Source: Pseudomonas bijieensis
GTDB lineage: Bacteria > Pseudomonadota > Gammaproteobacteria > Pseudomonadales > Pseudomonadaceae
Length of the DNA stretch: 64,000 nt
Direction of reading: 5' to 3'
NCBI RefSeq assembly: GCF_013347965.1
Contig: NZ_CP048810.1
Location: 1,736,001 to 1,800,000 of the forward strand
Shown here: piece after piece, positions 16,997 to 32,595 of the stretch
Position numbering within the stretch: the first letter of the stretch is position 1
How the letters are laid out: every line of letters begins with the position of its first letter
Position numbers and translations under genes: made by a program
The notes under the pieces: model-generated
The model's database searches: none
Told to the model about the DNA's origin: nothing
Seen by the model: the letters and a program-made list of their open reading frames with translations, nothing else

Positions 16997-17016
16997 ATAT
17001 CCGCAGCGAACACCTA

Positions 17017-20009
<2,993 letters not shown>

Positions 20010-20165
20010 GTCTCGGGTCCCTAAGAGATAGTCCGGCGATTCTACCGGGCCAGCATCGCCTTGCAAACATGAGCGATATTCATGCAAAACCCCATCATGA
20101 TCAAATCCTGCACAGGTTTGCTATCATCCCGGCCTTCGTAATGGTCTTTTTTTCCAGGTAGTCCT

Positions 20166-23876
<3,711 letters not shown>

Positions 23877-23893
23877 GTCCGCAGCAATTGACT

Positions 23894-23929
23894 ATGCTCT
23901 CCACATACGACCTTGTGTATGGAGAGCAT
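23894..23929 (+). promoter_or_regulatory. hairpin that sequesters the ribosome site of the DUF2970 gene
   Basis: ATGCTCTCC (23894-23902) pairs with GGAGAGCAT (23921-23929). Six further inner positions pair except for one C-A mismatch and one G-U, around the loop GACCTT. GGAGAG is the likely Shine-Dalgarno of the next gene and the stem ends one base before its ATG. Confidence 0.55.
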
Positions 23930-23930
23930 C

Positions 23931-24149
23931 ATGGACGAACCGACCGAAAATAAGGCGCCCACCCTCTGGCAAATGCTGCACAGCGTGGGAGCTGCGGCCT
24001 TTGGCGTGCAAAGCGGGAAAAACCGCGCCCGCGACTTCACCCATGGCAAGCCGAGCCACTTCATCATCCTCGGCATCCTGTTTACGGTGATTTTCGGGTT
24101 GACGTTGTATGGGATCGTCAATCTGGTGTTGTACTTTGCGGGCGTATAG
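23931..24149 (+). CDS. DUF2970 small membrane protein
   Basis: A 72-residue protein with AFGVQSGKNRARDFTHGKPS and a single C-terminal TM segment (FIILGILFTVIFGLTLYGIV), the DUF2970 pattern common in Pseudomonas. The function is unknown. ATG 23931 follows a GGAGAG site locked in a hairpin. It lies 54 bases after metH and may be read from the metH transcript. Confidence 0.85.
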   Translation: MDEPTENKAPTLWQMLHSVGAAAFGVQSGKNRARDFTHGKPSHFIILGILFTVIFGLTLYGIVNLVLYFAGV

Positions 24150-24236
24150 AACGTATCTGCACAGTATGGAACCAGATCTCTCTTTCGAACCGAAACAGTC
24201 ATATTCCCCGTCTCGCCAGCCTCGATCTGAGCCGCT

Positions 24237-25376
24237 CTAGCGCCGCCCCAGCGCATCGAGCGAAAAGGCATAGCGCTCGCCATCCGGGTGGGACACCAGG
24301 CTGAAGCGCTTGAAGTCCAGGCGGTAGTCCTTGGCAGGATTCATGTTCAGCCACGCGCGGGCGCGGGCCGGATCGAGCGATTGCATCAGGTCGAGCTGCT
24401 GGTTGTAGCCGCCATGACGCGCGAGATCGACGCCCTGGGCATGATCATGGAGCATGACCATGGCCCAGCCGCCCAGGCTGAAATGCCCGGTGAACAGGAC
24501 GCTCAAGCGCCCGTCGATACGAGCCTGGAGCGCCGCCCTGGAGCTGTTCATCGCGCTGAACAACACGTCCTTGCCTGGCTGGCGACCGGCCTCCTCGAAT
24601 GCCTGCATGGCGCCCAGGGCCATTTCATCGTTGGCCGACCAGACCAGCGCGGTCTGTGGATAACGCTTGACCAACTGGCTCGCCTGCTCATAAGCCCGCT
24701 CGCGATTCCACTCGCCATAGACCAACTGGCGCAGATGCACTTGCGGGTGCTCGGCCAGCGCCCGCTGCAAGCCTTTCTCGCGCAGTTGCGCCGAAGGGGT
24801 GAGTTTCTTCCCGGAAAATGCCAGCAAGTCGAGGGTCTGCCCAGGCGCCAGCGGCCCGTACTGACGCAACAGCTCCTTGAGCATCAGGTAGCCGCTGCGC
24901 TCATCGTTGGGCACCAGGCTGCCGAGCAACTCGGCAGGCAGGGTACCGCCCTCCGCCAACAGGCGACTCTGATCGCTGGTCAACGTGTTGTTCACCAGAA
25001 ACAGCTTGACCCCACTGCCCTGCGCCAATTGCAGGATTCGCGGGGCGACATACTGTTCGTTGACCAGCACCAGATAATCCGGACGGTCTTGCGCCGTAAT
25101 AACCTCGCGCGCCTGGCGAATCATGAGCTGGGGGTCGCGTTCGGCATATTCCACACGCAGCCGCAAGCCCAGTCCGCTGGCCGCCGCTTGCATGAATTCG
25201 GTATAGCTGACCCAGAAGGTTTCGGTGGAATGCCCCGGGTTAAGGAATACGACTGAAGGAGCCGCCGGCCTGGCAGCCACAGCCTCGATCGAAGAAGACG
25301 CCGCATTGGCGGCTTGGGCGTGCGCCCAGAATGACAGGCATAACAGCCCCAGTAGCCTGCAGATAAACTTCGACAT
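24237..25376 (-). CDS. periplasmic sugar-binding-protein-like (LacI/RbsB fold)
   Basis: This 379-residue protein has a signal peptide (MSKFICRLLGLLCLSFWAHA) and a type I periplasmic binding fold. Examples are VVFLNPGHSTETFWVSYTEF at the start of the first lobe and TALVWSANDEMALGAMQAFE near residue 240. No ABC permease or ATPase lies beside it. It may therefore be a sensory or orphan binding protein rather than part of an importer. ATG 25376 is chosen for the signal peptide. Confidence 0.75.
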   Translation of the reverse strand: MSKFICRLLGLLCLSFWAHAQAANAASSSIEAVAARPAAPSVVFLNPGHSTETFWVSYTEFMQAAASGLGLRLRVEYAERDPQLMIRQAREVITAQDRPDYLVLVNEQYVAPRILQLAQGSGVKLFLVNNTLTSDQSRLLAEGGTLPAELLGSLVPNDERSGYLMLKELLRQYGPLAPGQTLDLLAFSGKKLTPSAQLREKGLQRALAEHPQVHLRQLVYGEWNRERAYEQASQLVKRYPQTALVWSANDEMALGAMQAFEEAGRQPGKDVLFSAMNSSRAALQARIDGRLSVLFTGHFSLGGWAMVMLHDHAQGVDLARHGGYNQQLDLMQSLDPARARAWLNMNPAKDYRLDFKRFSLVSHPDGERYAFSLDALGRR

Positions 25377-25474
25377 CCCGCCCGCCCCAAACAATACGCC
25401 ACCCAGTATAACGACCCGGGTGGCGAACGGGCACATGCACGCGAGACCTTCATGTAGCCTGCAACGACTCGAAC

Positions 25475-25588
25475 TTATTGATGACTGACCCAGAACACTG
25501 CGGTGCCCACCACCAGGATAATCAGGAACAGAATGGCCCAGGCATCAACGGTACTGTCGCTTTTCCTTGCTTTGGTCGGATTGCTCAT
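25475..25588 (-). CDS. 37-residue single-pass membrane protein
   Basis: The short frame begins MSNPTKARKSDSTVDAW, continues with a hydrophobic helix (AILFLIILVVGTAVFWV) and ends SHQ. AAGAGGCG precedes the ATG. A basic N-terminus followed by one helix is typical of small conserved Pseudomonas membrane proteins. It stands alone between the binding protein and cysI. I do not recognise a function. Confidence 0.6.
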   Translation of the reverse strand: MSNPTKARKSDSTVDAWAILFLIILVVGTAVFWVSHQ

Positions 25589-25879
25589 TGCATCGCCTCT
25601 TGTCGGTTTTGTAGGTGATTGCATAGGGACTCGTCCACAGTTAAGACGATGATTGCCCGCACGACAAATGTGGGTTAGGCAATAATCAATCTCATTAGTC
25701 GATTTGGTTCTTTACATATACTCAAACATCACTTTTGCGCATAACTCAAAACAGGTATCGTGCACCGGCTCCTCTAGGAGTGCGCGGCCGTGCGCGCAGA
25801 ATTGCCGAGGCAGAACCCGATTCCAGCGAGCCAACATGCAGCTGTTTCTGATCGGCCCAAGCCTGAGACCGAGACTTAT

Positions 25880-27538
25880 ATGTACGTATATGACGAGTAC
25901 GATCAGCGGATCATCGAGGACCGCGTCAAGCAGTTCCGTGATCAGACCCGACGCTATCTGGCAGGCGAGCTGAGCGAAGAAGAATTCCGCCCTCTGCGCT
26001 TGCAGAATGGCCTGTATATCCAGCGCTTCGCCCCGATGCTGCGGGTGGCCGTGCCTTATGGCCAACTGACCTCGCGTCAGGTGCGCAAGCTGGCGCAAAT
26101 CGCCCGCGACTACGACAAGGGCTATGCCCACATCAGTACCCGGCAGAACGTCCAGTACAACTGGCCTGCCCTGGAAGACGTGCCGCAAATCCTGGCCGAG
26201 CTGGCGACCGTGCAGATGCACGCAATCCAGACTAGCGGCAACTGCCTGCGCAACGTCACCACTGACCAGTTCGCCGGTGTCGCCGCCGATGAACTGATCG
26301 ATCCGCGCCCGTGGTGCGAGATCGTCCGCCAGTGGACCACGTTCCACCCGGAATTCGCCTACCTGCCGCGCAAGTTCAAGATCGCCATCAACGGCTCGAG
26401 CTCGGACCGTGCGGCCATCGAAGTCCACGACATCGGCCTGGAGACGGTCTACAACGCGGCCGGTGAGCTGGGTTTCCGTGTGCTGGTGGGCGGCGGCCTG
26501 GGGCGTACGCCGGTGGTCGGCGCGTTCATCAACGAGTTCTTGCCGTGGCAGGACCTGCTGAGCTATCTCGACGCCATCCTGCGGGTGTACAACCGCTACG
26601 GCCGTCGCGACAACAAATACAAGGCGCGGATCAAGATCCTGGTCAAGGCCCTGACGCCTGAAGTGTTCGCCGAGAAGGTCGAAGCCGAGATGGCTCACCT
26701 GCGTGGCGGCCAGACCACCCTGACCGAAGCCGAAGTGCATCGCGTCGCCAAGCATTTCGTCGACCCGCAGTACAAAGCGCTGGGCAACCAGGACGCGGAA
26801 CTGGCAGCCCTCGACAAAGAACATCCCGGCTTCGCCCGCTGGCGTACCCGCAACACCCTGGCCCACAAGAAGCCGGGCTACGTTGCCGTGACGCTGTCGC
26901 TGAAACCGACCGGCGTCGCGCCGGGCGATATCACCGACAAGCAACTGGACGCCGTGGCCGACCTGGCCGAGCGCTATAGTTTCGGGCAACTGCGCACCTC
27001 CCACGAGCAGAACATCATCCTGGCGGACGTTGAACAGAGCCAGTTGTTCACCCTGTGGGGCGAGCTGCGCGAGCAAGGTTTCGCTACGCCGAACATCGGC
27101 CTGCTGACTGATATCATCTGCTGCCCTGGCGGTGACTTCTGCTCGCTGGCCAACGCCAAATCGATCCCTATCGCCGAATCGATCCAGCGTCGCTTCGACG
27201 ACCTGGACTACCTGTTCGACATCGGCGAGCTGGACCTGAACATTTCCGGCTGCATGAACGCCTGTGGTCACCACCACGTCGGCCACATCGGCATCCTGGG
27301 CGTGGACAAGAAAGGCGAAGAGTTCTACCAGGTCTCCCTGGGCGGTAGCGGTAGCCGCGACGCCAGCCTGGGCAAGATCCTCGGCCCGTCGTTTGCCCAG
27401 GAAGACATGCCTGACGTGATCGAGAAGCTGATCGACGTGTACATCGAACAACGTACCGAAGACGAGCGTTTCATCGACACCTACCAACGTATTGGCATCG
27501 ACCTCTTCAAGGAACGCGTCTATGCAGCGAATCATTAA
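25880..27538 (+). CDS. cysI: assimilatory sulfite reductase hemoprotein (nitrite/sulfite reductase family)
   Basis: A 552-residue siroheme/[4Fe-4S] reductase. Cluster ligands are CCPGGDFCSLANAK (C-x5-C) and NISGCMNACGHHHVGHIG (C-x3-C) near residues 415-470. Siroheme-contacting segments include HISTRQNVQYNW and TSGNCLRNVTTDQFAG. It reduces sulfite to sulfide for cysteine synthesis. ATG 25880 (MYVYDEYDQR) is the family start. The 290-base leader (25589-25879) is AT-rich around 25690-25740 and likely holds the promoter, but no CysB site can be asserted by eye. Confidence 0.95.
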   Translation: MYVYDEYDQRIIEDRVKQFRDQTRRYLAGELSEEEFRPLRLQNGLYIQRFAPMLRVAVPYGQLTSRQVRKLAQIARDYDKGYAHISTRQNVQYNWPALEDVPQILAELATVQMHAIQTSGNCLRNVTTDQFAGVAADELIDPRPWCEIVRQWTTFHPEFAYLPRKFKIAINGSSSDRAAIEVHDIGLETVYNAAGELGFRVLVGGGLGRTPVVGAFINEFLPWQDLLSYLDAILRVYNRYGRRDNKYKARIKILVKALTPEVFAEKVEAEMAHLRGGQTTLTEAEVHRVAKHFVDPQYKALGNQDAELAALDKEHPGFARWRTRNTLAHKKPGYVAVTLSLKPTGVAPGDITDKQLDAVADLAERYSFGQLRTSHEQNIILADVEQSQLFTLWGELREQGFATPNIGLLTDIICCPGGDFCSLANAKSIPIAESIQRRFDDLDYLFDIGELDLNISGCMNACGHHHVGHIGILGVDKKGEEFYQVSLGGSGSRDASLGKILGPSFAQEDMPDVIEKLIDVYIEQRTEDERFIDTYQRIGIDLFKERVYAANH

Positions 27539-28016
27539 GAACAACGAGGTCATCGACGAAACCTGGCACCTGCTGCCCAAGGACGCGACCCTCGATGGCA
27601 TCTCCAATTGTGACGACCTGATCGTGCCCCTGGCCCTGTGGCGCGATCATGCCCACGCCCTCAAGGCCCGCGACGGCGGCCTGGGCGTGTGGCTGGACGC
27701 CGACGAGGAAGCCGAGGAAATTGGCGAGGATGCCAACCAGTTGCAGGTCATCGCCCTGAACTTCCCGGCCTTCACCGACGGGCGCAGCTACTCCAACGCC
27801 CGCCTGCTGCGTGACCGTTATGGTTTCAAGGGTGAATTGCGGGCAATTGGCGACGTCCTGCGCGACCAGCTGTTCTACATGCGCCGCTGCGGCTTCGACG
27901 CCTTTGCCTTGCGCGCTGACAAAGACCCTTACGAAGCCCTCGAAAGCCTCAAGGATTTTTCGGTGACCTACCAGGCCGCCACTGACGAGCCGCTGCCGCT
28001 GTTCCGTCGTCGCTGA
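27522..28016 (+). CDS. DUF934 protein, partner of sulfite reductase
   Basis: A 164-residue DUF934 family protein, with FPAFTDGRSYSNARLLRDRY and FYMRRCGFDAFAL as the usual signatures. It overlaps the end of cysI by 17 bases, so the two are translationally coupled. Members are consistently found behind cysI-type genes and are annotated as accessory to sulfite reduction, but the biochemical role is not established. A strong terminator follows. Confidence 0.88.
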   Translation: MQRIIKNNEVIDETWHLLPKDATLDGISNCDDLIVPLALWRDHAHALKARDGGLGVWLDADEEAEEIGEDANQLQVIALNFPAFTDGRSYSNARLLRDRYGFKGELRAIGDVLRDQLFYMRRCGFDAFALRADKDPYEALESLKDFSVTYQAATDEPLPLFRRR

Positions 28017-28029
28017 CACCTGAGACATG

Positions 28030-28070
28030 AAAAAGCCCTGACCCGGGTTGTACCGGTTCAGGGCTTTTTT
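28030..28070. terminator. rho-independent terminator after cysI operon
   Basis: AAAAAGCCCTGA (28030-28041) pairs with TCAGGGCTTTTT near 28058-28069 and a T6 run follows. The A-run on the left makes it potentially bidirectional. Confidence 0.9.
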
Positions 28071-28148
28071 GTTTCCGATGACTTGAACCCACCTCGCTCC
28101 CACAAAGGGATGGCGGTGACTCGGAGCTTCAGCCCACCTCAGAACCAC

Positions 28149-28234
28149 TGTGGGAGCCTGCTCGCGATAGCGGTGGGCCAGCTTGCATCTATGTTGAATG
28201 TGTCGCCGCTATCGCGAGCAGGCTCGCTCCCACA
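28149..28234. repeat. REPIN with a shortened left arm
   Basis: The left arm TGTGGGAGCCTGCTCGCGA lacks the internal GAGC block present in the right arm TCGCGAGCAGGCTCGCTCC. Spacer is about 40 bases. Confidence 0.8.
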
Positions 28235-28261
28235 GGGGTTAGCGGTGAACCCGCTCCCGAA

Positions 28262-29293
28262 TTACCAGAAACGCTGCTGGGTAAGGCGGCTCCACCAACT
28301 CAGCAGCACCCGATCAACAGATCCGCTGGCCGCCATACCGATGCGTTCCTGCAGGCTTTTGCGTTCGGCGTAGTGCAGGTGGTACAGCTCGGCACTCTTG
28401 GCCCGCTCGGCCAGGTATTCATCGCTGGTTTTCAGCTCGTCCACCAAGCCCTTGCCCTGCGCCGCGACACCCAGCCAGACTTCACCGGTCGCCACTTCAT
28501 CGATAGCCAGTTGCGGGCGGTAGCTGGACACGAAGTTCTTGAACAGTTCATGGGTGATGTCCAGGTCTTCCTGGAATTTCTCCCGGCCCTTCTCGGTATT
28601 TTCGCCGAACACCGTCAACGTGCGTTTGTATTCGCCAGCGGTCAACACTTCGAAATCGATGTCGTGTTTCTTCAACAGGCGGTTGACGTTGGGCAATTGC
28701 GCGACGACGCCGATGGAGCCCAGGACCGCGAAGGGAGCGCTGATGATCTTCTCGCCGATGCACGCCATCATGTAGCCGCCGCTGGCCGCCACCTTGTCGA
28801 TGCACACGGTCAGCGGCACGCCGGCCTGGCGGATCCGCGCCAGTTGCGAAGAAGCCAGGCCGTAGCTGTGGACCATGCCGCCGCCACTTTCCAGGCGCAG
28901 CACCACTTCATCCTTCGGCGTCGCCAGGGTCAGCAGCGCGGTGATTTCATGACGCAGGCTCTCGGTGGCCGAAGCCTTGATGTCACCGTCGAAATCCAAC
29001 ACGAACACCCGCGGCTTGGCCGCCGACTTGTCCTTGTGCTTCTTCCCGGCCTTTTCAGCCTTGCCTTCGGCCTTGCGCAAGGCCTTGAGCTGATCCTTGT
29101 CGAGCAACGTCTGTTCCAGGCGCTCGCGCAGCCCCTTGTAGAAATCGTTGAGCTTGCTCACCTGCAACTGGCCGGCCGACTTGCGCCGCCCCTTGCTGCG
29201 CAACGCAGCAAAACTGGCCAGCACCACCAGGATGGCGATCACCAACGTCACGGTCTTGGCCAGGAAACCGGCGTATTCGATGAAAAACTCCAC
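28262..29293 (-). CDS. sohB: inner-membrane serine protease SohB
   Basis: A 343-residue S49-family protease with an N-terminal TM helix (TVTLVIAILVVLASFAAL). The catalytic serine is in DKVAASGGYMMAC (about residue 180) and the general-base lysine in AGEYKRTLTVFGE (about 230). A Lys-rich stretch (about residues 70-90) precedes the protease domain. It faces the periplasm and cleaves membrane-associated peptides. It runs opposite to cysI and to the phosphatase gene. Confidence 0.94.
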   Translation of the reverse strand: MEFFIEYAGFLAKTVTLVIAILVVLASFAALRSKGRRKSAGQLQVSKLNDFYKGLRERLEQTLLDKDQLKALRKAEGKAEKAGKKHKDKSAAKPRVFVLDFDGDIKASATESLRHEITALLTLATPKDEVVLRLESGGGMVHSYGLASSQLARIRQAGVPLTVCIDKVAASGGYMMACIGEKIISAPFAVLGSIGVVAQLPNVNRLLKKHDIDFEVLTAGEYKRTLTVFGENTEKGREKFQEDLDITHELFKNFVSSYRPQLAIDEVATGEVWLGVAAQGKGLVDELKTSDEYLAERAKSAELYHLHYAERKSLQERIGMAASGSVDRVLLSWWSRLTQQRFW

Positions 29294-29519
29294 AGCAACT
29301 CCTTAAATGCAATGCGCCACTGAACGCAGGCGCGTAACGGCCCCAGCATACCCATGCGTCTGCGCCGCGACCAGCCAAGAAACCTGTGGTTACCTTGATG
29401 CGAGCGAGACGGGGCAAGGCTGCAACGGGCATTTCAAACAAGCGTATGTTTTTTCATTGACAGCTCACCGCCATCCCCATAACCTCGCCAAACCTTCAAC
29501 GTACCGGGATGACGCGGAC

Positions 29520-30230
29520 GTGGGCAGTATCTATCTGATTCGACATGGCCAGGCCTCCTTTGGTGCGGACGACTACGATGTCCTTTCGCCCAATGGCGTA
29601 CGCCAGGCGCAAGTGCTTGGCGGCCACCTCGCAGAACTCGGTGTCGTATTCGATCGCTGCCTCTCGGGTGACCTGCGTCGTCAACAGGATACCGCCATCG
29701 GTGCGCTGGGCCAGATGTCCGCCGCCGGATTGCCGGTTCCCGGGCTGGAAATCGACGCCGCGTTCAATGAGTTCGACGCTGACGCGGTCATTCGGGCCCT
29801 GCTGCCGGACATGCTCCCCCAGGAGCCCGAGGCGCTGAATATCCTGCGCAACGCCGCGCAGAATCGCGCCGAATTCCAGCGCATCTTCGCATTGATCGTC
29901 GAGCGCTGGCTCAGCGGTCGATATGACCCGCCAGGGCTCGAAAGCTGGCTGGGTTTCGTCGAGCGGGTCCAGGCGGGCCTGCAGCGCATCCTGGAGCAAG
30001 CCGACAACAGCCATAAGATCGCCGTGTTCACCTCCGGCGGCACCATCACTGCCCTGCTCCACCTGATCACCCAGATACCGGCCCGACAGGCCTTCGAACT
30101 GAACTGGCAAATCGTCAACACCTCGCTCAACCACCTGAAATTCAGGGGCCGCGAGGTGGCCCTGGCTTCCTTCAACAGCCATGCCCACCTGCAACTGCTG
30201 AAGGCCCCGGACCTCATCACCTTTCGCTGA
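29520..30230 (+). CDS. histidine phosphatase (phosphoglycerate mutase-like)
   Basis: A 236-residue protein with the RHG catalytic motif right at the start (GSIYLIRHGQASF) and the second histidine region TSGGTITALLHL near residue 175. The family holds phosphatases and mutases with many substrates; this one cannot be assigned. I place the start at GTG 29520, because longer in-frame versions add residues with no family match. No strong ribosome site is seen. The SCP2 gene follows after 51 bases. Confidence 0.82.
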   Translation: MGSIYLIRHGQASFGADDYDVLSPNGVRQAQVLGGHLAELGVVFDRCLSGDLRRQQDTAIGALGQMSAAGLPVPGLEIDAAFNEFDADAVIRALLPDMLPQEPEALNILRNAAQNRAEFQRIFALIVERWLSGRYDPPGLESWLGFVERVQAGLQRILEQADNSHKIAVFTSGGTITALLHLITQIPARQAFELNWQIVNTSLNHLKFRGREVALASFNSHAHLQLLKAPDLITFR

Positions 30231-30281
30231 GTCCGGATTACTGTAGACCCTTGCTGTACCACCCAAATAAGGATCGAAACC

Positions 30282-30596
30282 ATGACCTCCGTAGCCGACG
30301 CCGTACAAGCCATGAAAGCCAAGTTCAACCCAGCCGCCGCTGCCGGCCTGGACCTGGTATTCGGTTTCCGCATCGACGATACCAAGAATTTCTCGCTGAT
30401 CGTCAAGGACAGCACCTGCGAACTGCAGGAAGGGGAGAACCCGGACGCCCAGGTGACCCTGGTGATGGACGGCGAAACCCTTGAGGGCATCGTCAGCGGT
30501 GAAACCGACGGCATGCAAGCGTTCATGGGCGGCAAGCTGCGCGCCGAAGGCGACATGATGCTGGCCATGAAACTGTCCGAGCTGTTCCCAAGCTGA
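30282..30596 (+). CDS. SCP2 sterol-binding-domain protein
   Basis: A 104-residue single SCP2 domain. Typical segments are MKAKFNPAAAAGLDLVFGF, VTLVMDGETLEGIVSGE and LRAEGDMMLAMKLSELF. SCP2 domains bind lipids or acyl-CoA in a hydrophobic tunnel. AAGGA precedes the ATG. It probably shares a transcript with the upstream phosphatase, and hairpins that look like terminators follow. Confidence 0.9.
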   Translation: MTSVADAVQAMKAKFNPAAAAGLDLVFGFRIDDTKNFSLIVKDSTCELQEGENPDAQVTLVMDGETLEGIVSGETDGMQAFMGGKLRAEGDMMLAMKLSELFPS

Positions 30597-30636
30597 GACT
30601 GCGCTCGCGTCTTCGCGGGCCTTTTTGGCTGCAAAC

Positions 30637-30667
30637 GAATCCCGCCCCGTGGCGGGATTCGTGTTTT
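30637..30667. terminator. rho-independent terminator after the SCP2 gene
   Basis: GAATCCCGCC (30637-30646) pairs with GGCGGGATTC (30651-30660) across a CCGT loop, followed by GTGTTTTTG. A weaker hairpin (GCTCGCG/CGCGGGC plus CTTTTT) lies just before it at 30603-30626. Confidence 0.85.
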
Positions 30668-30813
30668 TGCCCTCCGATGATTCCGCGCAACACACGCAAC
30701 CTTGACCCTCGTCAGTAGCCACTCGCCCCACAACCGCTAATTTAGCGCTTCCATCAAAGCCAGGGACGGCTCATCGGGAGCCTGCGTCCGTTCATCTCAA
30801 GGAAGAGAATTTC

Positions 30814-32532
30814 ATGCCCGCACTGAAGATCATTCTGCTATCGACCGCGTTCAATGGTCTGACCCAACGCGCCTGGCTGGACCTGCGCAAGGCCGGCTAT
30901 CACCCCAGCGTGGTGCTGTTCACCGACCCGGCCTCGGTCTGCCGACAAATCGAAGAAAGCCGCGCCGACCTGGTGATCTGCCCGTTCCTCAAGGACCGCG
31001 TACCCGAGCAGTTGTGGCGCAATCCACGGCGCCCGGTGGTGATCATTCATCCCGGAATTGTCGGCGATCGCGGCGCCAGCGCCCTGGACTGGGCCATCAC
31101 CCGACAACCCGAGCGCTGGGGCGTCACGGCATTGCAGGCGGTGGAGGAAATGGACGCCGGGCCCGTGTGGGCCACCTGCGAGTTCAACCTGCCCGAAGGC
31201 CTGCGCAAATCGGAGCTGTATAACGGCCCGGTCAGTGACGCGGCCATTCGTTGCATTCGCGAAGTGGTGGACAAATTCCGTGCCGGCTTCGTCCCGGTGC
31301 CGCTGGATTACAGCCGTCACGAGGTGATCGGGCGCCTGCAGCCGAACATGACTCAGGACGACCGCACCTTCAGCTGGCACGACAGCACCGGGTTCATCAA
31401 GCGCCGCATCGACGCCGCCGACGGTCAACCTGGTGTGCTCGCGAGCCTGGCCGGTGAACAGTTTTACCTGTACGACGCCCATCCAGACGTTCGCCGCGGC
31501 CTGCCCGGCGAACTGCTGGCCGTACGCGACGATGCGGTGCTGGTGGCGACAGGGGATGCAAGCCTGTGGATCGGCGCCCTGCGCCGCAAGCCGCAGCCCG
31601 GCGAACAGACCTTCAAGCGACCGGCACGCCATGTGCTCTCGCAGCTCCTTGACGGAATCCCGGTGCTCGACAGCTCCCTGGCCCGCCAACCGTTCAGCGA
31701 TGAGGCCTATCAGCCCATTCGCTATCGGGAATGCGGCCATGTGGGGGAACTGACGTTCGAGTTCTATAACGGCGCGATGAGCACCGAACAGTGCCAGCGC
31801 CTGGTACAGGCGCTGCGCTGGGCCAAGTCCCGGGACACCCAGGTGCTGTTGATTCGCGGTGGACGCGGCAGCTTTTCCAACGGCGTACACCTGAACGTGA
31901 TCCAGGCCGCCACCGATCCCGGCCTGGAAGCCTGGGCCAACATCCAGGCCATCGATGACGTCTGTCTGGAGTTGTTCCGCGCCCGGCAACTGGTAGTCAG
32001 TGGCCTGACGGGCAACGCCGGGGCTGGCGGTGTCATGCTGGCCCTGGCAGCCGATATCGTGCTGGCACGCAGTGACATCGTGCTCAACCCCCATTACGCA
32101 ACCATGGGCCTGTATGGCTCCGAGTACTGGACCTACAGCCTGCCCCGGGCGGTCGGCCCGGACCAGGCCTGGAAACTCACCCAAGACTGCCTGCCCATCA
32201 GCGCCCTGCAAGCGTTGCGCTACGGCATGGTCCAGGAAATCGGACCACGGTGCCCCGACGAGTTCAGCCTATGGCTGTTGCAACGGGCCAACAGTGCGCT
32301 GCTCGATCCAGCCTATGAAACCCTGCGAGTTCGCAAGACCGAACGCAGCCTGCCGGCGATCCAGGCGTGTCGCGACGGCGAACTCGCGCAGATGCGCCGC
32401 GACATGGTGGACAATCGCCATGGCTTCGCCGAGAAGTGCCGCAGCTTCGTGCTCAAGCACAAGGCCTGCCGCACACCCGAACGCCTGATCGCCCCTTGGG
32501 CGCGAATGGCGGAGGCGCAAGCCATTCCATGA
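30814..32532 (+). CDS. hypX: HypX/HoxX-like formyltransferase-crotonase fusion
   Basis: This 572-residue protein is a fusion. Residues 1-180 resemble formyl-THF-dependent transferases (VVIIHPGIVGDRGAS). Residues about 300-540 form an enoyl-CoA-hydratase-like domain with GGRGSFSNGVHLNVI, GNAGAGGVMLALAAD and LNPHYATMGLYGSEYWTYSL. That arrangement defines HypX, which in hydrogenase-producing bacteria takes a formyl group from formyl-THF and releases CO for the NiFe site. No hydrogenase or hyp genes are in the window, so a different use is possible. An AGGAAG site precedes the ATG. LysR follows after 63 bases. Confidence 0.85.
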   Translation: MPALKIILLSTAFNGLTQRAWLDLRKAGYHPSVVLFTDPASVCRQIEESRADLVICPFLKDRVPEQLWRNPRRPVVIIHPGIVGDRGASALDWAITRQPERWGVTALQAVEEMDAGPVWATCEFNLPEGLRKSELYNGPVSDAAIRCIREVVDKFRAGFVPVPLDYSRHEVIGRLQPNMTQDDRTFSWHDSTGFIKRRIDAADGQPGVLASLAGEQFYLYDAHPDVRRGLPGELLAVRDDAVLVATGDASLWIGALRRKPQPGEQTFKRPARHVLSQLLDGIPVLDSSLARQPFSDEAYQPIRYRECGHVGELTFEFYNGAMSTEQCQRLVQALRWAKSRDTQVLLIRGGRGSFSNGVHLNVIQAATDPGLEAWANIQAIDDVCLELFRARQLVVSGLTGNAGAGGVMLALAADIVLARSDIVLNPHYATMGLYGSEYWTYSLPRAVGPDQAWKLTQDCLPISALQALRYGMVQEIGPRCPDEFSLWLLQRANSALLDPAYETLRVRKTERSLPAIQACRDGELAQMRRDMVDNRHGFAEKCRSFVLKHKACRTPERLIAPWARMAEAQAIP

Positions 32533-32595
32533 TTCCCGGTATCGGGGAGGCGTGGCAGCTCTTACAATGCCCGCTTCCCCCGCATCGGCCTGACC

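Noticed and set aside
20010..20165. Cobalamin riboswitch or SAM element upstream of metH
   Set aside because: The 150-base leader lacks the GCCCCCGCAAC core and any comparable conserved stem set; only an ordinary promoter region seems possible.
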